From contig NZ_CP118100.1 of NCBI RefSeq assembly GCF_028747645.1, forward strand, positions 1,426,001-1,490,000: a stretch of 64,000 nt of DNA. The letters are read 5' to 3'. The position numbers and the translations under genes are program-made. Of the stretch, positions 24,249-33,440 are shown in pieces (the stretch's first letter is position 1; every line of letters starts with the position of its first letter). The DNA comes from Microbacterium esteraromaticum. GTDB taxonomy: Bacteria; Actinomycetota; Actinomycetes; Actinomycetales; Microbacteriaceae. Below the pieces are notes generated by a model. That model was not told where the DNA came from. It saw only the letters and a list, made by a program, of their open reading frames with translations, and made no database searches.

Positions 24249-24898
24249 GCGGCCGCCTCCTTGTCTGCATCGGCGGTGTACTCGGTGGTGAAGGCGGTCG
24301 CAACGGCGTCGACGATGTCGTGGGGCGAGACGCTCTGACCGACGACCTCGCTGATCGTCGTCACGCCGGCATCGGTGATGCCGCACGGCACGATGCTGCG
24401 GAAGCCGGCCAGCGTGTTGTCGCAGTTGATCGCGAAGCCGTGCATGGTCACGCCCTGCTGCACACGCACGCCGATCGCGGCGATCTTGTCCTCGCCGAGC
24501 GGACGGCGCACCCAGACGCCGCTGCGCCCGTCGACCTGGTAGCCGTCGACGCCGAGCGGACGCAGGATGTCGATCAACACGCGCTCCAGCCGCCGCACAT
24601 GCGCCACGACGTCCATCGGCGCGGGCAGGTGCACAATCGGGTATCCGACGAGCTGGCCCGGGCCGTGCCAGGTGATCTTGCCGCCGCGGTCGACGTCGAC
24701 CACGGGGGTGCCGTCCTGCGGGCGCTCGTGCGGCTCGGTGCGCTTGCCGGCGGTGTAGACCGCGTCGTGTTCGAGCAGAAGGAGCGTATCGGGGCGGATG
24801 CCATCGACGACGTCGCGGTGGATGCTGCGCTGCAACTCCCACCCGTCGACATAGGGCACGTAGTCGGGGGCGAGTCCGGGTGTCTGGATATCGAGCAT
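24245..24898 (-). CDS. lipB: Octanoyl transferase LipB
   Basis: Transfers octanoate from acyl carrier protein to lipoyl domains, the substrate for LipA. The 217-aa protein contains [18 protein letters not shown] near residues 72-89, [19 protein letters not shown] with the catalytic Lys, and the active-site Cys in IVPCGI. ATG 24898 is preferred since GGAGG lies 8 bases before it; ATG 24913 and farther starts are possible. It is the first gene of the lipBA unit. Confidence 0.96.
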   Translation of the reverse strand: MLDIQTPGLAPDYVPYVDGWELQRSIHRDVVDGIRPDTLLLLEHDAVYTAGKRTEPHERPQDGTPVVDVDRGGKITWHGPGQLVGYPIVHLPAPMDVVAHVRRLERVLIDILRPLGVDGYQVDGRSGVWVRRPLGEDKIAAIGVRVQQGVTMHGFAINCDNTLAGFRSIVPCGITDAGVTTISEVVGQSVSPHDIVDAVATAFTTEYTADADKEAAA

Positions 24899-25026
24899 CT
24901 CGCGGTCCTCCATGTAGACGGCGCCATCGCGCGTGTTGTTGGATTGCGTCCAAGAATAGGGCGTGCCCCAGCATACGCTCATTCGAGGTTGCCGCGACGC
25001 GAATAGCACGGGCTACGCTGGGCGCT

Positions 25027-25611
25027 ATGCAGAACGCGTCGCGCGCCGGGCGTCCACGGGCATCCTCACGCGAGACTCTGGCCGAGGCGGCGTGCGAGCT
25101 GTTCCTCGAACAGGGCTATGACGAGACATCGGTCGCCGACATCACCCGACGTGCCGGCGTGAGCCGGTCGAGTTTCTTCAACTACTTCTCATCCAAGAGC
25201 GACGTGCTGTGGTCGGGGCTCGATGCGCGCATTGAGGCGGCTTCGGTGGCGCTCGCGTCGTTGGGCAGGAACGCCGACGGCCCGGCCGTGCGGGCAGCGC
25301 TCGAACCCGTCGTGCGCGGCTTCGCGCCCGACCCGCTCGTGCTTGCCCTGCGCAATGCCGCCGCAATGGGGGTCGAGGAAGAGCTTCTGCGCGACACCGG
25401 GATCCGGCACGCGCGCATCGCCTCGGCCGTCGCCGGCGCGGCGCGCAGTGCGGGAGTCGACGAGATCCGTGCAGACATCCTCGGTGCGGCGCTGGCCGCG
25501 GCCGTGCTGTCCGCGCTGCGGGTGTGGGCTGAGCAGGGGGCGGGGCAGGCGTCTTTGGAGGCTGCGTTCGACCAGGCGCTGCGCAGCATCCACGACCTTC
25601 CGTGGGGTTGA
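25027..25611 (+). CDS. TetR family transcriptional regulator
   Basis: The 194-aa protein has the TetR helix-turn-helix: [20 protein letters not shown] followed by [19 protein letters not shown]. The C-terminal domain, rich in Ala, gives no ligand hint. ATG 25027 lies 7 bases after TACGCT, suggesting a leaderless transcript; the longer open frame upstream overlaps lipB. It diverges from lipB and lies 51 bases before ffh. No palindromic operator is obvious nearby, so the target is unclear. Confidence 0.9.
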   Translation: MQNASRAGRPRASSRETLAEAACELFLEQGYDETSVADITRRAGVSRSSFFNYFSSKSDVLWSGLDARIEAASVALASLGRNADGPAVRAALEPVVRGFAPDPLVLALRNAAAMGVEEELLRDTGIRHARIASAVAGAARSAGVDEIRADILGAALAAAVLSALRVWAEQGAGQASLEAAFDQALRSIHDLPWG

Positions 25612-25662
25612 GTGTGGCGACGCGCGGGCGGGCCCCGGCGCTCGCGTAGAATTAGAGGCACC

Positions 25663-27213
25663 ATGGCTACCTTTGGCACGCTCTCCGATCGGCTCACCGA
25701 GACCTTCCGCAATCTGCGCACGAAGGGAAAGCTGACGCCCGCCGATGTCGACGGCACCGTCCGCGAGATCCGTCGCGCTCTGCTCGACGCCGATGTCGCG
25801 CTCGTCGTCGTCAAGGACTTCACCGCGAAGGTGCGCGAGCGCGCACTGGGCGACGAGGTCAATCGCGCTCTGAACCCCGCGCAGCAGGTCGTGCAGATCG
25901 TCAACGAGGAGCTCGTCGCGATTCTCGGCGGTGAGCAGCGCCGGCTGGAGTTCGCCAAGACGCCGCCGACGGTGATCATGCTCGCGGGTCTGCAGGGCTC
26001 GGGTAAGACCACGTTCGCCGGAAAGCTCGCCAAGCAGCTCGAAGGCGAGGGGCACACGCCCCTGCTCGTGGCCGCCGACCTGCAACGTCCGAACGCTGTG
26101 AACCAGCTGCAGGTGGTCGCCGAGCGCGCTGGGGCGACGATCTACGCGCCCGAGCCGGGCAACGGTGTCGGCGACCCGGTCAAGGTCTCCAAGGACGGCG
26201 TCGAGTACGCACGCCGTCACCAGCACGACGTGGTCATCATCGACACCGCCGGCCGCCTCGGCGTCGACGCCGAACTGATGAAGCAGGCATCCGACATCCG
26301 CAAGGCGACCAGCCCCGACGAGGTGCTGTTCGTCATCGACGCGATGATCGGTCAGGATGCCGTCAACACGGCCAAGGCCTTCCAGGAGGGCGTCGACTTC
26401 ACCGGTGTCGTGCTGTCGAAGCTCGACGGTGACGCCCGCGGTGGTGCCGCGCTGTCGGTGGCGTCCGTCACCGGCCGTCCGATCATCTTCGCCTCGACGG
26501 GTGAAAACCTCGAAGACCTCGAGCCCTTCCACCCGGACCGCATGGCGAGCCGCATCCTCGACCTCGGTGACATCCTCACCCTCATCGAGCAGGCCCAGCA
26601 GGCCTTCGATGAAGAAGAGGCGATGAAGGTCGCCGAGAAGCTTGCCAACGAGGCCTTCACGCTTGAGGACTTCCTCGAGCAGCTTCAGCAGATGAAGAAG
26701 ATGGGCTCGATGAAGAAGATGCTCGGCATGCTGCCGGGCATGGGCCAGATGAAGCAGCAGCTCGATGACTTCGACGAGCGCGAGATCGACCGCACCGAGG
26801 CGATCATCCGGTCGATGACTCCGGGCGAGCGCCGCAATCCGAAGGTCCTCAACGGCTCGCGTCGTCTGCGCATCGCCCGCGGTTCCGGTATGACGGTGAC
26901 CGACGTCAACCAGCTTGTGCAACGCTTCGACCAGGCCGCCAAGATGATGAAGACCGTAGCGCGTGGCGGCACGCCGCAGATCCCCGGCATGGGCCCGATG
27001 GGCAAGCCCGGCGCATCCGCCAAGCGTGGCAAGAAGGGCGCCAAGAGCAAGGGCGGTTCGCGTTCGGGTAACCCCGCCAAGCGGGCTGCCGAGAATGCCG
27101 GCATGGCCACTGCGAACACCACTCCCACCGGCTCCGGGTTCGGTCTGGGTGGTCAGCAAGCGCCGAGCGAGGCAGACCTCGCCGAGATCCAGAAGCTGTT
27201 CGGCAAGGGCTGA
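25663..27213 (+). CDS. ffh: Signal recognition particle protein Ffh
   Basis: GTPase that binds signal peptides and 4.5S RNA. The 516-aa protein has the N domain (MATFGTLSDRLTETFRNL), the G domain (GLQGSGKTTFAGKL, DTAGRLGVDAELM, SKLDGDARGG, STGENLEDLEPFH), and a Met-rich M domain from about residue 340 (QQMKKMGSMKKMLGMLPGM). A Gly/Ala/Lys-rich tail follows. ATG 25663 lies after TAGAATTAGAGG, combining a -10 box and a short ribosome site. The 4.5S RNA gene was not seen in this window. Confidence 0.97.
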   Translation: MATFGTLSDRLTETFRNLRTKGKLTPADVDGTVREIRRALLDADVALVVVKDFTAKVRERALGDEVNRALNPAQQVVQIVNEELVAILGGEQRRLEFAKTPPTVIMLAGLQGSGKTTFAGKLAKQLEGEGHTPLLVAADLQRPNAVNQLQVVAERAGATIYAPEPGNGVGDPVKVSKDGVEYARRHQHDVVIIDTAGRLGVDAELMKQASDIRKATSPDEVLFVIDAMIGQDAVNTAKAFQEGVDFTGVVLSKLDGDARGGAALSVASVTGRPIIFASTGENLEDLEPFHPDRMASRILDLGDILTLIEQAQQAFDEEEAMKVAEKLANEAFTLEDFLEQLQQMKKMGSMKKMLGMLPGMGQMKQQLDDFDEREIDRTEAIIRSMTPGERRNPKVLNGSRRLRIARGSGMTVTDVNQLVQRFDQAAKMMKTVARGGTPQIPGMGPMGKPGASAKRGKKGAKSKGGSRSGNPAKRAAENAGMATANTTPTGSGFGLGGQQAPSEADLAEIQKLFGKG

Positions 27214-27220
27214 GCGCCCC

Positions 27221-28123
27221 TCAGGGTGTCGCCACCGGCCGGGGCGCGCTGGGTGTGACGGCACGCGGCTGCCGTAGCACGGCGAGCTGACCGGCCACGA
27301 GCGCGCTCAGTACGACCAGCAGGCCGGTGAGCTGCACAGGTGTGAACGCCTCGTGTGCGAGAGCGACGCCGAGAATCGTCGCGACGACGGGGGAGAGCAG
27401 GGCGAGAAGCCCCGGAGCTGCCACCGGCAGTCGCTCGATCCCGCGGAACCACAGGGCGTATGCGATCAACCCGCCGGCGGTGGTCAACCACAGGTACCCG
27501 AGCACATTGTCGGGGTGGATCTCAGCGGGGATTCCTTCGAAGATGAGCGTGAGTGGCAAGAGGAAAAGCCCTCCCGCGGTGAGCTGCCACCCCGCGTAGG
27601 CCACCGCACCGGTGCGCGGTGGGCGTCCCCAGCGCTTGGTGAGGATGATTCCGACGGCGGTGCACGTCACCCCGCCCACGGCGGCGGCGATCCCCAGCGG
27701 ATCCAGTGCGGCCGAGGGCCCCAGCACGATGGCGGCGACACCCGCCGCACCGGCGACCGCGGCGATCGCAGTCACGGCGCGAACGCGCTCACGCAGAACG
27801 ACAGATCCGAGTGCCAGCAGGATCAGAGGCTGCGCCCCCGCAACGGCTGCTGCGACCCCACCGGGAAGGCGCTCCGCCGCGATGAAGAGCAGCGGAAAGA
27901 AACCGCCGATGTTGAGCGTTCCGAGCAGGGCCGCCTTCATCCACCACGTGCCGTGGGGAATGCTCCGACCGACGACGACAGCGATGACACCGGCGGGCAG
28001 CGCGCGTATGAGGGCGGCGAAGAGCGGATGCCCGGGAGGGAGGAGCTCGGTGGTGACCAGGTAGGTCGTTCCCCAGATGATCGGGGCGAGCGCTGTCAGC
28101 AGAAGCGTGCGAAGCAGGGGCAT
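27221..28123 (-). CDS. EamA/DMT-family transporter
   Basis: A 300-aa membrane protein with about ten transmembrane spans in two EamA repeats, of the drug/metabolite exporter type. The start MPLLRTLLLTALAPIIWGTT and GTLNIGGFFPLLFIAAERLP match the RhtA/YdcZ-like efflux group. ATG 28123 begins the first span. It converges on ffh 7 bases away and diverges from a LysR regulator, which probably controls it. The substrate could be an amino acid or a metabolite; it cannot be decided here. Confidence 0.88.
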   Translation of the reverse strand: MPLLRTLLLTALAPIIWGTTYLVTTELLPPGHPLFAALIRALPAGVIAVVVGRSIPHGTWWMKAALLGTLNIGGFFPLLFIAAERLPGGVAAAVAGAQPLILLALGSVVLRERVRAVTAIAAVAGAAGVAAIVLGPSAALDPLGIAAAVGGVTCTAVGIILTKRWGRPPRTGAVAYAGWQLTAGGLFLLPLTLIFEGIPAEIHPDNVLGYLWLTTAGGLIAYALWFRGIERLPVAAPGLLALLSPVVATILGVALAHEAFTPVQLTGLLVVLSALVAGQLAVLRQPRAVTPSAPRPVATP

Positions 28124-28169
28124 CTTTCGATGGTGGCTCCCACCGAGCAATGAGTCCAACGCATACTTG

Positions 28170-28184
28170 TCATGGGATCCATGA
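28170..28184. promoter_or_regulatory. Candidate LysR operator
   Basis: TCATGGGATCCATGA has 5-bp arms TCATG/CATGA around GGATC, with a T-N11-A form as in LysR binding sites. It lies between the EamA gene and lysR, 17 bases before the lysR start. Confidence 0.5.
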
Positions 28185-28201
28185 ACTGTGATCATGGCCG
28201 A

Positions 28202-29083
28202 ATGGATCTGCAGCAACTGCGCTACGTGGTTGAGGTGCTCGACACAGCGAGTTTTACCCGCGCGGCTGAGCGCTGCTTCGTGACGCAGTCAGCGCTCAGC
28301 CATCAGATCGCGGCGCTGGAGCGGGAGATCGGCCAGCGGCTGTTCATCCGGTCCAGCCGGAGCGTGCGCCCGACCGAAGCGGGTGAGGCCTTCGCTCTTC
28401 AGGCACGGATCGCGGTGGAAGCCGCCGAGAATGCGGTCGAAGAGGCGGCTGCGGCCGCCGGACGCATCGTCGGTACGCTCACCCTGGGCGTGATTCCCAC
28501 AGTCACCGCCGTCGATCTACCGGCGCTGCTGAGTGGGTTCCGCGAGAAGTACCCGGACGTTCGGGTTGAGCTGCGCGTCGGGAGCAGCGACATGCTGATG
28601 CGTCAGGCGAGCACCGGCGAGATCGATGTCGCACTGCTGGGCCTGCGCGATGACGTCCGTCCGCAGGGAGTGGCGTTCCGCGCGCTGCGCCGCGATCGCC
28701 TGGTGGTCGTTTTGCCCACAGAGCATCCGCTGGCATCCCGAAGCGAGATCTCGCTCGCCGATCTCACGGACGAGACGTTCGCGGACTTCCCGCAGGGCAG
28801 TTCCGGGCGGGCGCAGAGCGACGGGGCCTTCGCCGACGCCGGCATTCCCCGTGACGTCGCGTTCGAAGTCGACACGGTCGACATGCTTCTTGGTCTCGTC
28901 GAGGCGGGACTCGCCGTCACGCTGCTCGCGCCAGGAGCGGTACGAGGCGTGCACGCGGCTGTCGTCGTGACCCCCATCGTCGACGGACCTCACCGTACCG
29001 AGTACCTCGCCTGGCACGCGACGGGTGCGCGTAGCGCGGCGCGCGCGTTCGTCGCGCAGATCGAATCGGATGTTGCCCGTTGA
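28202..29083 (+). CDS. LysR family transcriptional regulator
   Basis: The 293-aa protein has the N-terminal LysR helix-turn-helix: MDLQQLRYVVEVLDTASFTR, then AAERCFVTQSALSHQIAALE. A periplasmic-binding-like effector domain follows (TLGVIPTVTAVDLPALLSGF, DVALLGLRDDV). ATG 28202 is the start of the family's conserved MDLQQLRY. It is divergent from the EamA exporter, whose activator it probably is. It converges with the decayed glpK fragment. Confidence 0.92.
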   Translation: MDLQQLRYVVEVLDTASFTRAAERCFVTQSALSHQIAALEREIGQRLFIRSSRSVRPTEAGEAFALQARIAVEAAENAVEEAAAAAGRIVGTLTLGVIPTVTAVDLPALLSGFREKYPDVRVELRVGSSDMLMRQASTGEIDVALLGLRDDVRPQGVAFRALRRDRLVVVLPTEHPLASRSEISLADLTDETFADFPQGSSGRAQSDGAFADAGIPRDVAFEVDTVDMLLGLVEAGLAVTLLAPGAVRGVHAAVVVTPIVDGPHRTEYLAWHATGARSAARAFVAQIESDVAR

Positions 29084-29102
29084 CGATCACGCTCGGCAGC
29101 GT

Positions 29103-29334
29103 TCATGGTGGGCTCCCGCCGGGCCCGATGGCCTCCTGTACGTTCTGCCAGATCTCACGCGCGTCGTCGTCAACCCAGCCCGCCTGCGGCAGGATCTGCT
29201 CGTGCTCCTTCTGACCGGTCGCGACCACCGTGCCGTCGTGACCACCGTGCCGTCGCGACCACCGTGCTGTCGCGATCGAAGGTGATCGCGCGACGGAATG
29301 TAGTCCCCTGATCGATCGACAGGATGAAATCGCC
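29103..29334 (-). pseudogene. glpK: Glycerol kinase N-terminal fragment (decayed)
   Basis: On the minus strand GDFILSIDQGTT starts at 29334, followed by RRAITFDRD; this is the GlpK N-terminus, with SSR changed to FRR. After a 17-bp triplication the frame shifts and continues TVVATGQKEHEQILPQAG, then EIWQNVQEAIG, another clear GlpK stretch. It then runs into unrelated sequence and a stop at 29103. No start codon precedes the fragment and the remaining 400-plus residues are gone. It follows glpD on the same strand, so an original glpD-glpK operon is likely. Confidence 0.9.
29221..29271. repeat. 17-bp tandem triplication inside the glpK relic
   Basis: GCGACCACCGTGCCGTC occurs at 29221-29237, 29238-29254 and 29255-29271, with one change in each of copies two and three. 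A single copy would keep the GlpK reading frame; the two extra copies add 34 bases and shift it by one. Confidence 0.9.
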
Positions 29335-29366
29335 GAGGAAATCCCTACAGACGGCGGATGAAGATG

Positions 29367-31076
29367 TCAGCGGGCGATCGGAACGTCGATGTCGACTCCG
29401 TGCGCCTCGCTGAGCAGGTGCGCCGTGGCCTCGATCTCGGCGTCGCGGCGATCGGACGTCCAGTTCAGCATCGGCGCCAACGCCTCGGCGATCTCTTCGA
29501 GCGCCTCCGCCGTCACGGCTCCGACGAAGGCGATGCTGGTGCGGCGCAGAACCACATCGGCCAGGCGCACGACCATCTCGTTGTCGACCATCCACTCCAG
29601 CTCGCGCGTGGACAGCTCGCCACCGGCGAGGTCATGGTCCTCATGCTGCTCGATGTGGGCCCAGACCTCGGCCGCGCGGGTGCCGTAGCGCGCCAGCAGT
29701 GCGTCGCCGCGGGCGCCGGCGCCCGCAAGATGCGTCTGCTTCCAGGACGCGCGTGCACGCGGCGTGCGGGGGAAGCCCCGACCGCCACCGATCGGGGCAT
29801 CCGCGGTGCTCACCGCGCGGGTGCGGCCGAGAAGGTCGAGCACTCGGTCGGCGAGCGACTCGCCGAGTGCGCGGAAGGTGGTCCACTTGCCACCGACGAG
29901 GCTCAGCATCGGCACGGGTCCGCTGTTGTCGAGTTCGACGCGGTAGTCGCGCGAGACGAAGCCGGGCGCCGTGTCCTCGTGCCGGGGGAGCGGTCGGATG
30001 CCCGAGAAGCGGTACACGATCTGATCGCGCGACACGGCGATCGTCGGGAAGACGTGGGCGATGAGCTCGAAGAAGTAGTCGACCTCGTCCTCTGTGCAGC
30101 GTGCGGGCTCGCGCGGGTCGGCGTCGATGTCGGTGGTGCCGACGAGCACACGTCCCTTGAGCGGGTAGATCAGCACGATGCGGCTGTCAGAGTGCTCGAA
30201 GAAGATCTCGCGCCCCTGGGTTGCCTCGAGAAGCTCATCGTTGTCGAGCACGATGTGCGAGCCCTTGGTGCCGCCCATGTAGCGCGTCACCTGACCGAGG
30301 GCTTCGTTGGTGAGGTCGGTCCAGGGCCCCGACGTGTTGACGACGACGTCGGCGCGGATGCGGAACTCTTCAGCGGTCTCGCGGTCGCGGAGCACGACGG
30401 TGTCGCCGTCCCGCCCGATGGCCTCGACGTAGTTGAGTGCGTGCGAGTGGTCGTTTGCCGACCGGCCGTCCTGCAACACGTCGAGTGCGAGGCGCTCGGG
30501 GTCATGCATCGAAGCGTCGAAGTAGGTGGCGGTGTACTTCACCTCGGGGTCCAGTGCGGGGAGTTCCTCGAGCGAACGCCGCCGGCCGAGGAAGCGGTGG
30601 CGAGGGACTGAACCGCCGTCGCGCGAGAACAGGTCGTACAGCGTGAGACCCGCCTTGATGAGCACGGCGCCGCGCTCGGTCGGCTTGCCCGAGCGGTGCG
30701 TCAGGAAGCGCAGCGGTGCCGAGAGGATGCCCGAGAACGTCGAGTAGATCGGGATCGTCGTCTGCAGCGGCTTGACGTAGTGCGGAGCGATGCGCAGCAG
30801 GCCGTTGCGCTCTTGCACGGATTCGCGCACGAGGCGGAACTCGCCGTTCTCGAGATAGCGGATGCCGCCATGGATCATGTGACTCGACGCCGCTGACGCG
30901 CCGCTCGCGAAGTCGCCGCGATCGACGATCACGGCGTCGATGCCCTGGTGGGCGAGATCGCGGAACAGCGAGATGCCGTTGATGCCGGCGCCGATGATGA
31001 GCACCGTGGTGCGTTCGGTCTCGCGCACGGCCGCGATCTCGTCGGCACGGCGTGCGGCACGGGTCATGACTGACAT
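29367..31076 (-). CDS. glpD: Glycerol-3-phosphate dehydrogenase, FAD-dependent
   Basis: Membrane-associated flavoenzyme that oxidises glycerol-3-phosphate to dihydroxyacetone phosphate and feeds electrons to the respiratory chain. The 569-aa protein has the FAD motif LIIGAGINGISLFRDLA near residues 26-42, ASSHMIHGGIRYLENGEF, RVLVGTTDID and FSGIRPLP, with the C-terminal helical domain at about 430-560. ATG 31076 follows GAGGAG. The glycerol kinase normally found with it is reduced to a relic downstream. The divergent SorC-type gene is a likely regulator. Confidence 0.96.
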   Translation of the reverse strand: MSVMTRAARRADEIAAVRETERTTVLIIGAGINGISLFRDLAHQGIDAVIVDRGDFASGASAASSHMIHGGIRYLENGEFRLVRESVQERNGLLRIAPHYVKPLQTTIPIYSTFSGILSAPLRFLTHRSGKPTERGAVLIKAGLTLYDLFSRDGGSVPRHRFLGRRRSLEELPALDPEVKYTATYFDASMHDPERLALDVLQDGRSANDHSHALNYVEAIGRDGDTVVLRDRETAEEFRIRADVVVNTSGPWTDLTNEALGQVTRYMGGTKGSHIVLDNDELLEATQGREIFFEHSDSRIVLIYPLKGRVLVGTTDIDADPREPARCTEDEVDYFFELIAHVFPTIAVSRDQIVYRFSGIRPLPRHEDTAPGFVSRDYRVELDNSGPVPMLSLVGGKWTTFRALGESLADRVLDLLGRTRAVSTADAPIGGGRGFPRTPRARASWKQTHLAGAGARGDALLARYGTRAAEVWAHIEQHEDHDLAGGELSTRELEWMVDNEMVVRLADVVLRRTSIAFVGAVTAEALEEIAEALAPMLNWTSDRRDAEIEATAHLLSEAHGVDIDVPIAR

Positions 31077-31125
31077 AGTGTCTCCTCGCTGTCGCTTCCA
31101 GCATCCGTCGATTGACAGGATCTCG

Positions 31126-31144
31126 CAAACGTTCTGCACGTTTG
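31126..31144. promoter_or_regulatory. Inverted repeat, candidate operator for glpD and the SorC-type regulator
   Basis: CAAACGTTCTGCACGTTTG has perfect 7-bp arms around TCTGC and sits in the 98-base gap between the divergent glpD and regulator genes. SorC/DeoR-type regulators usually act at such sites in their own promoter region. Confidence 0.7.
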
Positions 31145-31174
31145 TGCAAAGCTGGTGAGGGAAAGGTGAGGACG

Positions 31175-32149
31175 ATGGTCACAGAGAGCGGCGCGATGGA
31201 CGCGCGGACGAACGCGGCGCTCACCGCCGCCAAGCTGTACTACCTGCAGGACATGACGATGGATGCCATCGCCGCCGAACTCGCGACGTCGCGTTCGACG
31301 GTGTCGCGGTTGCTGTCGCACGCCCGCGAGAGCGGTCTCGTCGACATCCGGGTCAACTCCCCGTTCGCGCACGCCGGCGAGCTCGAGGAGCAGCTCCGGT
31401 CGCGACTGAAGGTCAACGCGCACATCGTGCCCATGTCGGGTGTGGTGAACGAGGTTGAGCGTCTGGAGCGGGTGGCGCTGACGGCTGGGCGTCAGGTGTC
31501 GCAGTTCATCGATTCCAACATGGTGGTCGGCGTCGCATGGGGCTCGACCTTGGGAATGGTCAGCCGCTCGCTGGTGCCCAAGCAGACACACAGTACGACG
31601 ATCGTTCAGCTCAACGGCGCCGGGAACACGCAGACCAGCGGCCTGGAGTACTCCAGTGACATCCTGCAGCGCTTCGGGCAGGCATTCGGTGCGCAGGTCG
31701 AGCAGTTCCCCGTGCCCGCGTTCTTCGATGATCCGCGCACGCGCGAAGCCATGTGGCAGGAGCGGAGCACCCGGCGCGTGCTGTCGTTCCAGGCGAAGAT
31801 GGACGTTGCTGTCTTCGGCCTGGGGTCCCCGCAGGCCGAGGTGCCGAGTCGCGTCTACGTCGGCGGCTATCTCGGGCGCGACGACTTCCGCAGCCTGCGC
31901 GAGGATGGGGCGATCGGCGACGTGGCGACGGTGTTCTTCCGCGCGGATGGTACGTGGCGCGACATCCGGCTGAATGCTCGTAGCACCGGCCCCGGCCTCG
32001 ATCGGCTCCGACGGGTGCCGCGGCGGGTGTGCGTCGTCTCGGGTGCGGCGCGCCTGACGTCGCTGCAGGCGGCCATCGCGGCCGGGATCGTCACCGACGT
32101 GGTTCTCGATGAGGGCTTGGCGCGGATGCTCGCGGATGCCGTGCGCTGA
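31175..32149 (+). CDS. Sugar-binding transcriptional regulator, SorC/DeoR type
   Basis: The 324-aa protein has an N-terminal helix-turn-helix (AAKLYYLQDMTMDAIAAELA, SRSTVSRLLSHARESGLV) and a large sugar-phosphate-binding domain (VVGVAWGSTLGMVSR, VAVFGLGSP) typical of the SorC family. ATG 31175 follows GGTGAGG. Divergence from glpD and a shared inverted repeat suggest it controls glycerol-3-phosphate use, with a phosphorylated triose or polyol as ligand (inference). Its stop codon lies inside the first unit of a 15-bp tandem repeat. Confidence 0.92.
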   Translation: MVTESGAMDARTNAALTAAKLYYLQDMTMDAIAAELATSRSTVSRLLSHARESGLVDIRVNSPFAHAGELEEQLRSRLKVNAHIVPMSGVVNEVERLERVALTAGRQVSQFIDSNMVVGVAWGSTLGMVSRSLVPKQTHSTTIVQLNGAGNTQTSGLEYSSDILQRFGQAFGAQVEQFPVPAFFDDPRTREAMWQERSTRRVLSFQAKMDVAVFGLGSPQAEVPSRVYVGGYLGRDDFRSLREDGAIGDVATVFFRADGTWRDIRLNARSTGPGLDRLRRVPRRVCVVSGAARLTSLQAAIAAGIVTDVVLDEGLARMLADAVR

Positions 32150-32201
32150 ACAGTGCTGCGCTGAACAGTGCTGCGCTGAACGGTGCTGCGCTGAACGGCG
32201 T
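32142..32201. repeat. 15-bp tandem repeat, four copies
   Basis: The unit TGCGCTGAACAGTGC is repeated at 32142-32156 and 32157-32171, and with small changes at 32172-32186 and 32187-32201, then fades into TGGGCTGAGTTCAG. The first copy carries the stop codon of the SorC-type regulator; every further copy has the same in-frame TGA. It lies between two convergent genes. Confidence 0.9.
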
Positions 32202-32211
32202 TGGGCTGAGT

Positions 32212-33360
32212 TCAGTCGGGGAGAGGTGCCGCGGGCCCGTTGCGGAACTCGTCGATGAGGTGGTGCACCACCGCGCGCAGGTCGCCGTCGGCATGGTGAG
32301 CGGCGGCCAGCTGGCGCTCGTAGCTTGCCCCCTCGCTCACGATCGAGTGCACGCCGGCGAGCTCATCGGCGCAGCGCAGATCGCGCGCGATCGGCATCAG
32401 ATCATCCACGACGGCATCAAGGTGCTCTCGGACGGGAACTTGGGATCCGGCGCGATCCACGATCACATCGGCGTCCAAGCCGTAGCGGGCCGCACGCCAC
32501 TTGTTCTCGCGGTGGAACCAGGGCGGCAGCATCGGCAACGCGCGCCCCTGATCGAGCTCTCGCGAGAAGAACTCCACCAGCGACTGGGTGAGTGCCGCAA
32601 CCGATGCGAGCTCGGCCAGCGTCGACATGCCGTCGCAGGCCCGCACCTCGATCGTTCCCCACCGTGGCGCCGGACGGATGTCCCAGCGGATCTCGGAGGC
32701 ATCCGACATCACGCCCGTGCGCGTCATGTCGTCGACGTACCTCTCGAACTCTGTCCACGATTCGAGCGCCCAGGGCAGACCCGCGGTCGGCAGTTGCTGA
32801 AACACCAGCGCGCGATTCGAGGCGTAGCCGGTGCGTTCGCCGGCCCAGTAGGGGCTGGACGCCGCCAGCGCCTGCAGATGCGGAAGGTACGACGTCAGAG
32901 CACCGACGATGGGCAGCACCTTGGCGCGGTCCTCGACGCCGATGTGCACATGGATGCCCCAGATCATCATGTTGCGGCCCCACCACTGCGTGCGTTCGAT
33001 CAGCTTGCGATAGCGCGTCTTGTCGGTCACGCGCTGGTGGAACCACTGCGCGAACGGGTGACTGCCGGCGGAGAGCAGCTCGATGCCCGCCGGATCCGTG
33101 GCACGGCGCACCGCGTCGATCGCCGCACCGATGTCGGCGACGGCATCCGCCACGGTCGTGCCGATCCCGCTCGTCACCTCGATCGTGTTCGTCAGTAGCT
33201 CACCCGTGACGGTGTGGCGCTCGGCGGCGCTCTGCGCTTCGAGCGCGGTCAGCAGCTCGGGGGCGCGCCCGACGAGGTCGCCGGTGGCGGGGTCGGCCAG
33301 CATGACCTCCCATTCGAGGCCCACCGTGCTGCGGGCCGAGGAGGCGAACTCGATCGTCAC
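32212..33360 (-). CDS. ybdK: Carboxylate-amine ligase YbdK (glutamate-cysteine ligase 2 family)
   Basis: Weak glutamate-cysteine ligase of the GCS2 family. The 382-aa protein contains [16 protein letters not shown] near residues 10-25, [12 protein letters not shown], the Mg-site strand [11 protein letters not shown], and [20 protein letters not shown] 33360 gives the usual [17 protein letters not shown] start; GTG 33366 is 2 codons earlier and also possible. No clear ribosome site is seen. Actinobacteria use mycothiol, so the true substrate is uncertain. It converges with the regulator gene. Confidence 0.9.
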   Translation of the reverse strand: MTIEFASSARSTVGLEWEVMLADPATGDLVGRAPELLTALEAQSAAERHTVTGELLTNTIEVTSGIGTTVADAVADIGAAIDAVRRATDPAGIELLSAGSHPFAQWFHQRVTDKTRYRKLIERTQWWGRNMMIWGIHVHIGVEDRAKVLPIVGALTSYLPHLQALAASSPYWAGERTGYASNRALVFQQLPTAGLPWALESWTEFERYVDDMTRTGVMSDASEIRWDIRPAPRWGTIEVRACDGMSTLAELASVAALTQSLVEFFSRELDQGRALPMLPPWFHRENKWRAARYGLDADVIVDRAGSQVPVREHLDAVVDDLMPIARDLRCADELAGVHSIVSEGASYERQLAAAHHADGDLRAVVHHLIDEFRNGPAAPLPD

Positions 33361-33411
33361 GCGCACAGTCTGACACGTGGGGCACCGCGCGACGCGCATC
33401 GCCGTGTCGTT

Positions 33412-33440
33412 TCGCGGTCGCCCCCGGAATCTGGCAGAAT
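33412..33440 (+). promoter_or_regulatory. Probable rpsP promoter -10 region
   Basis: TGGCAGAATAGA at 33432-33443 matches the sequence before rplS (37813-37824) base for base. The -10 box CAGAAT is 125 bases before rpsP. The -35 region is not convincing. Confidence 0.5.

Noticed and set aside
25612..27264. Long minus-strand frame across ffh and the second TetR gene
   Set aside because: Antisense of a clearly identified ffh; no motifs, no ribosome site.
29221..29271. Short tandem repeats as a CRISPR array
   Set aside because: Units of 17 bp are directly adjacent with no spacers and lie in a gene relic.
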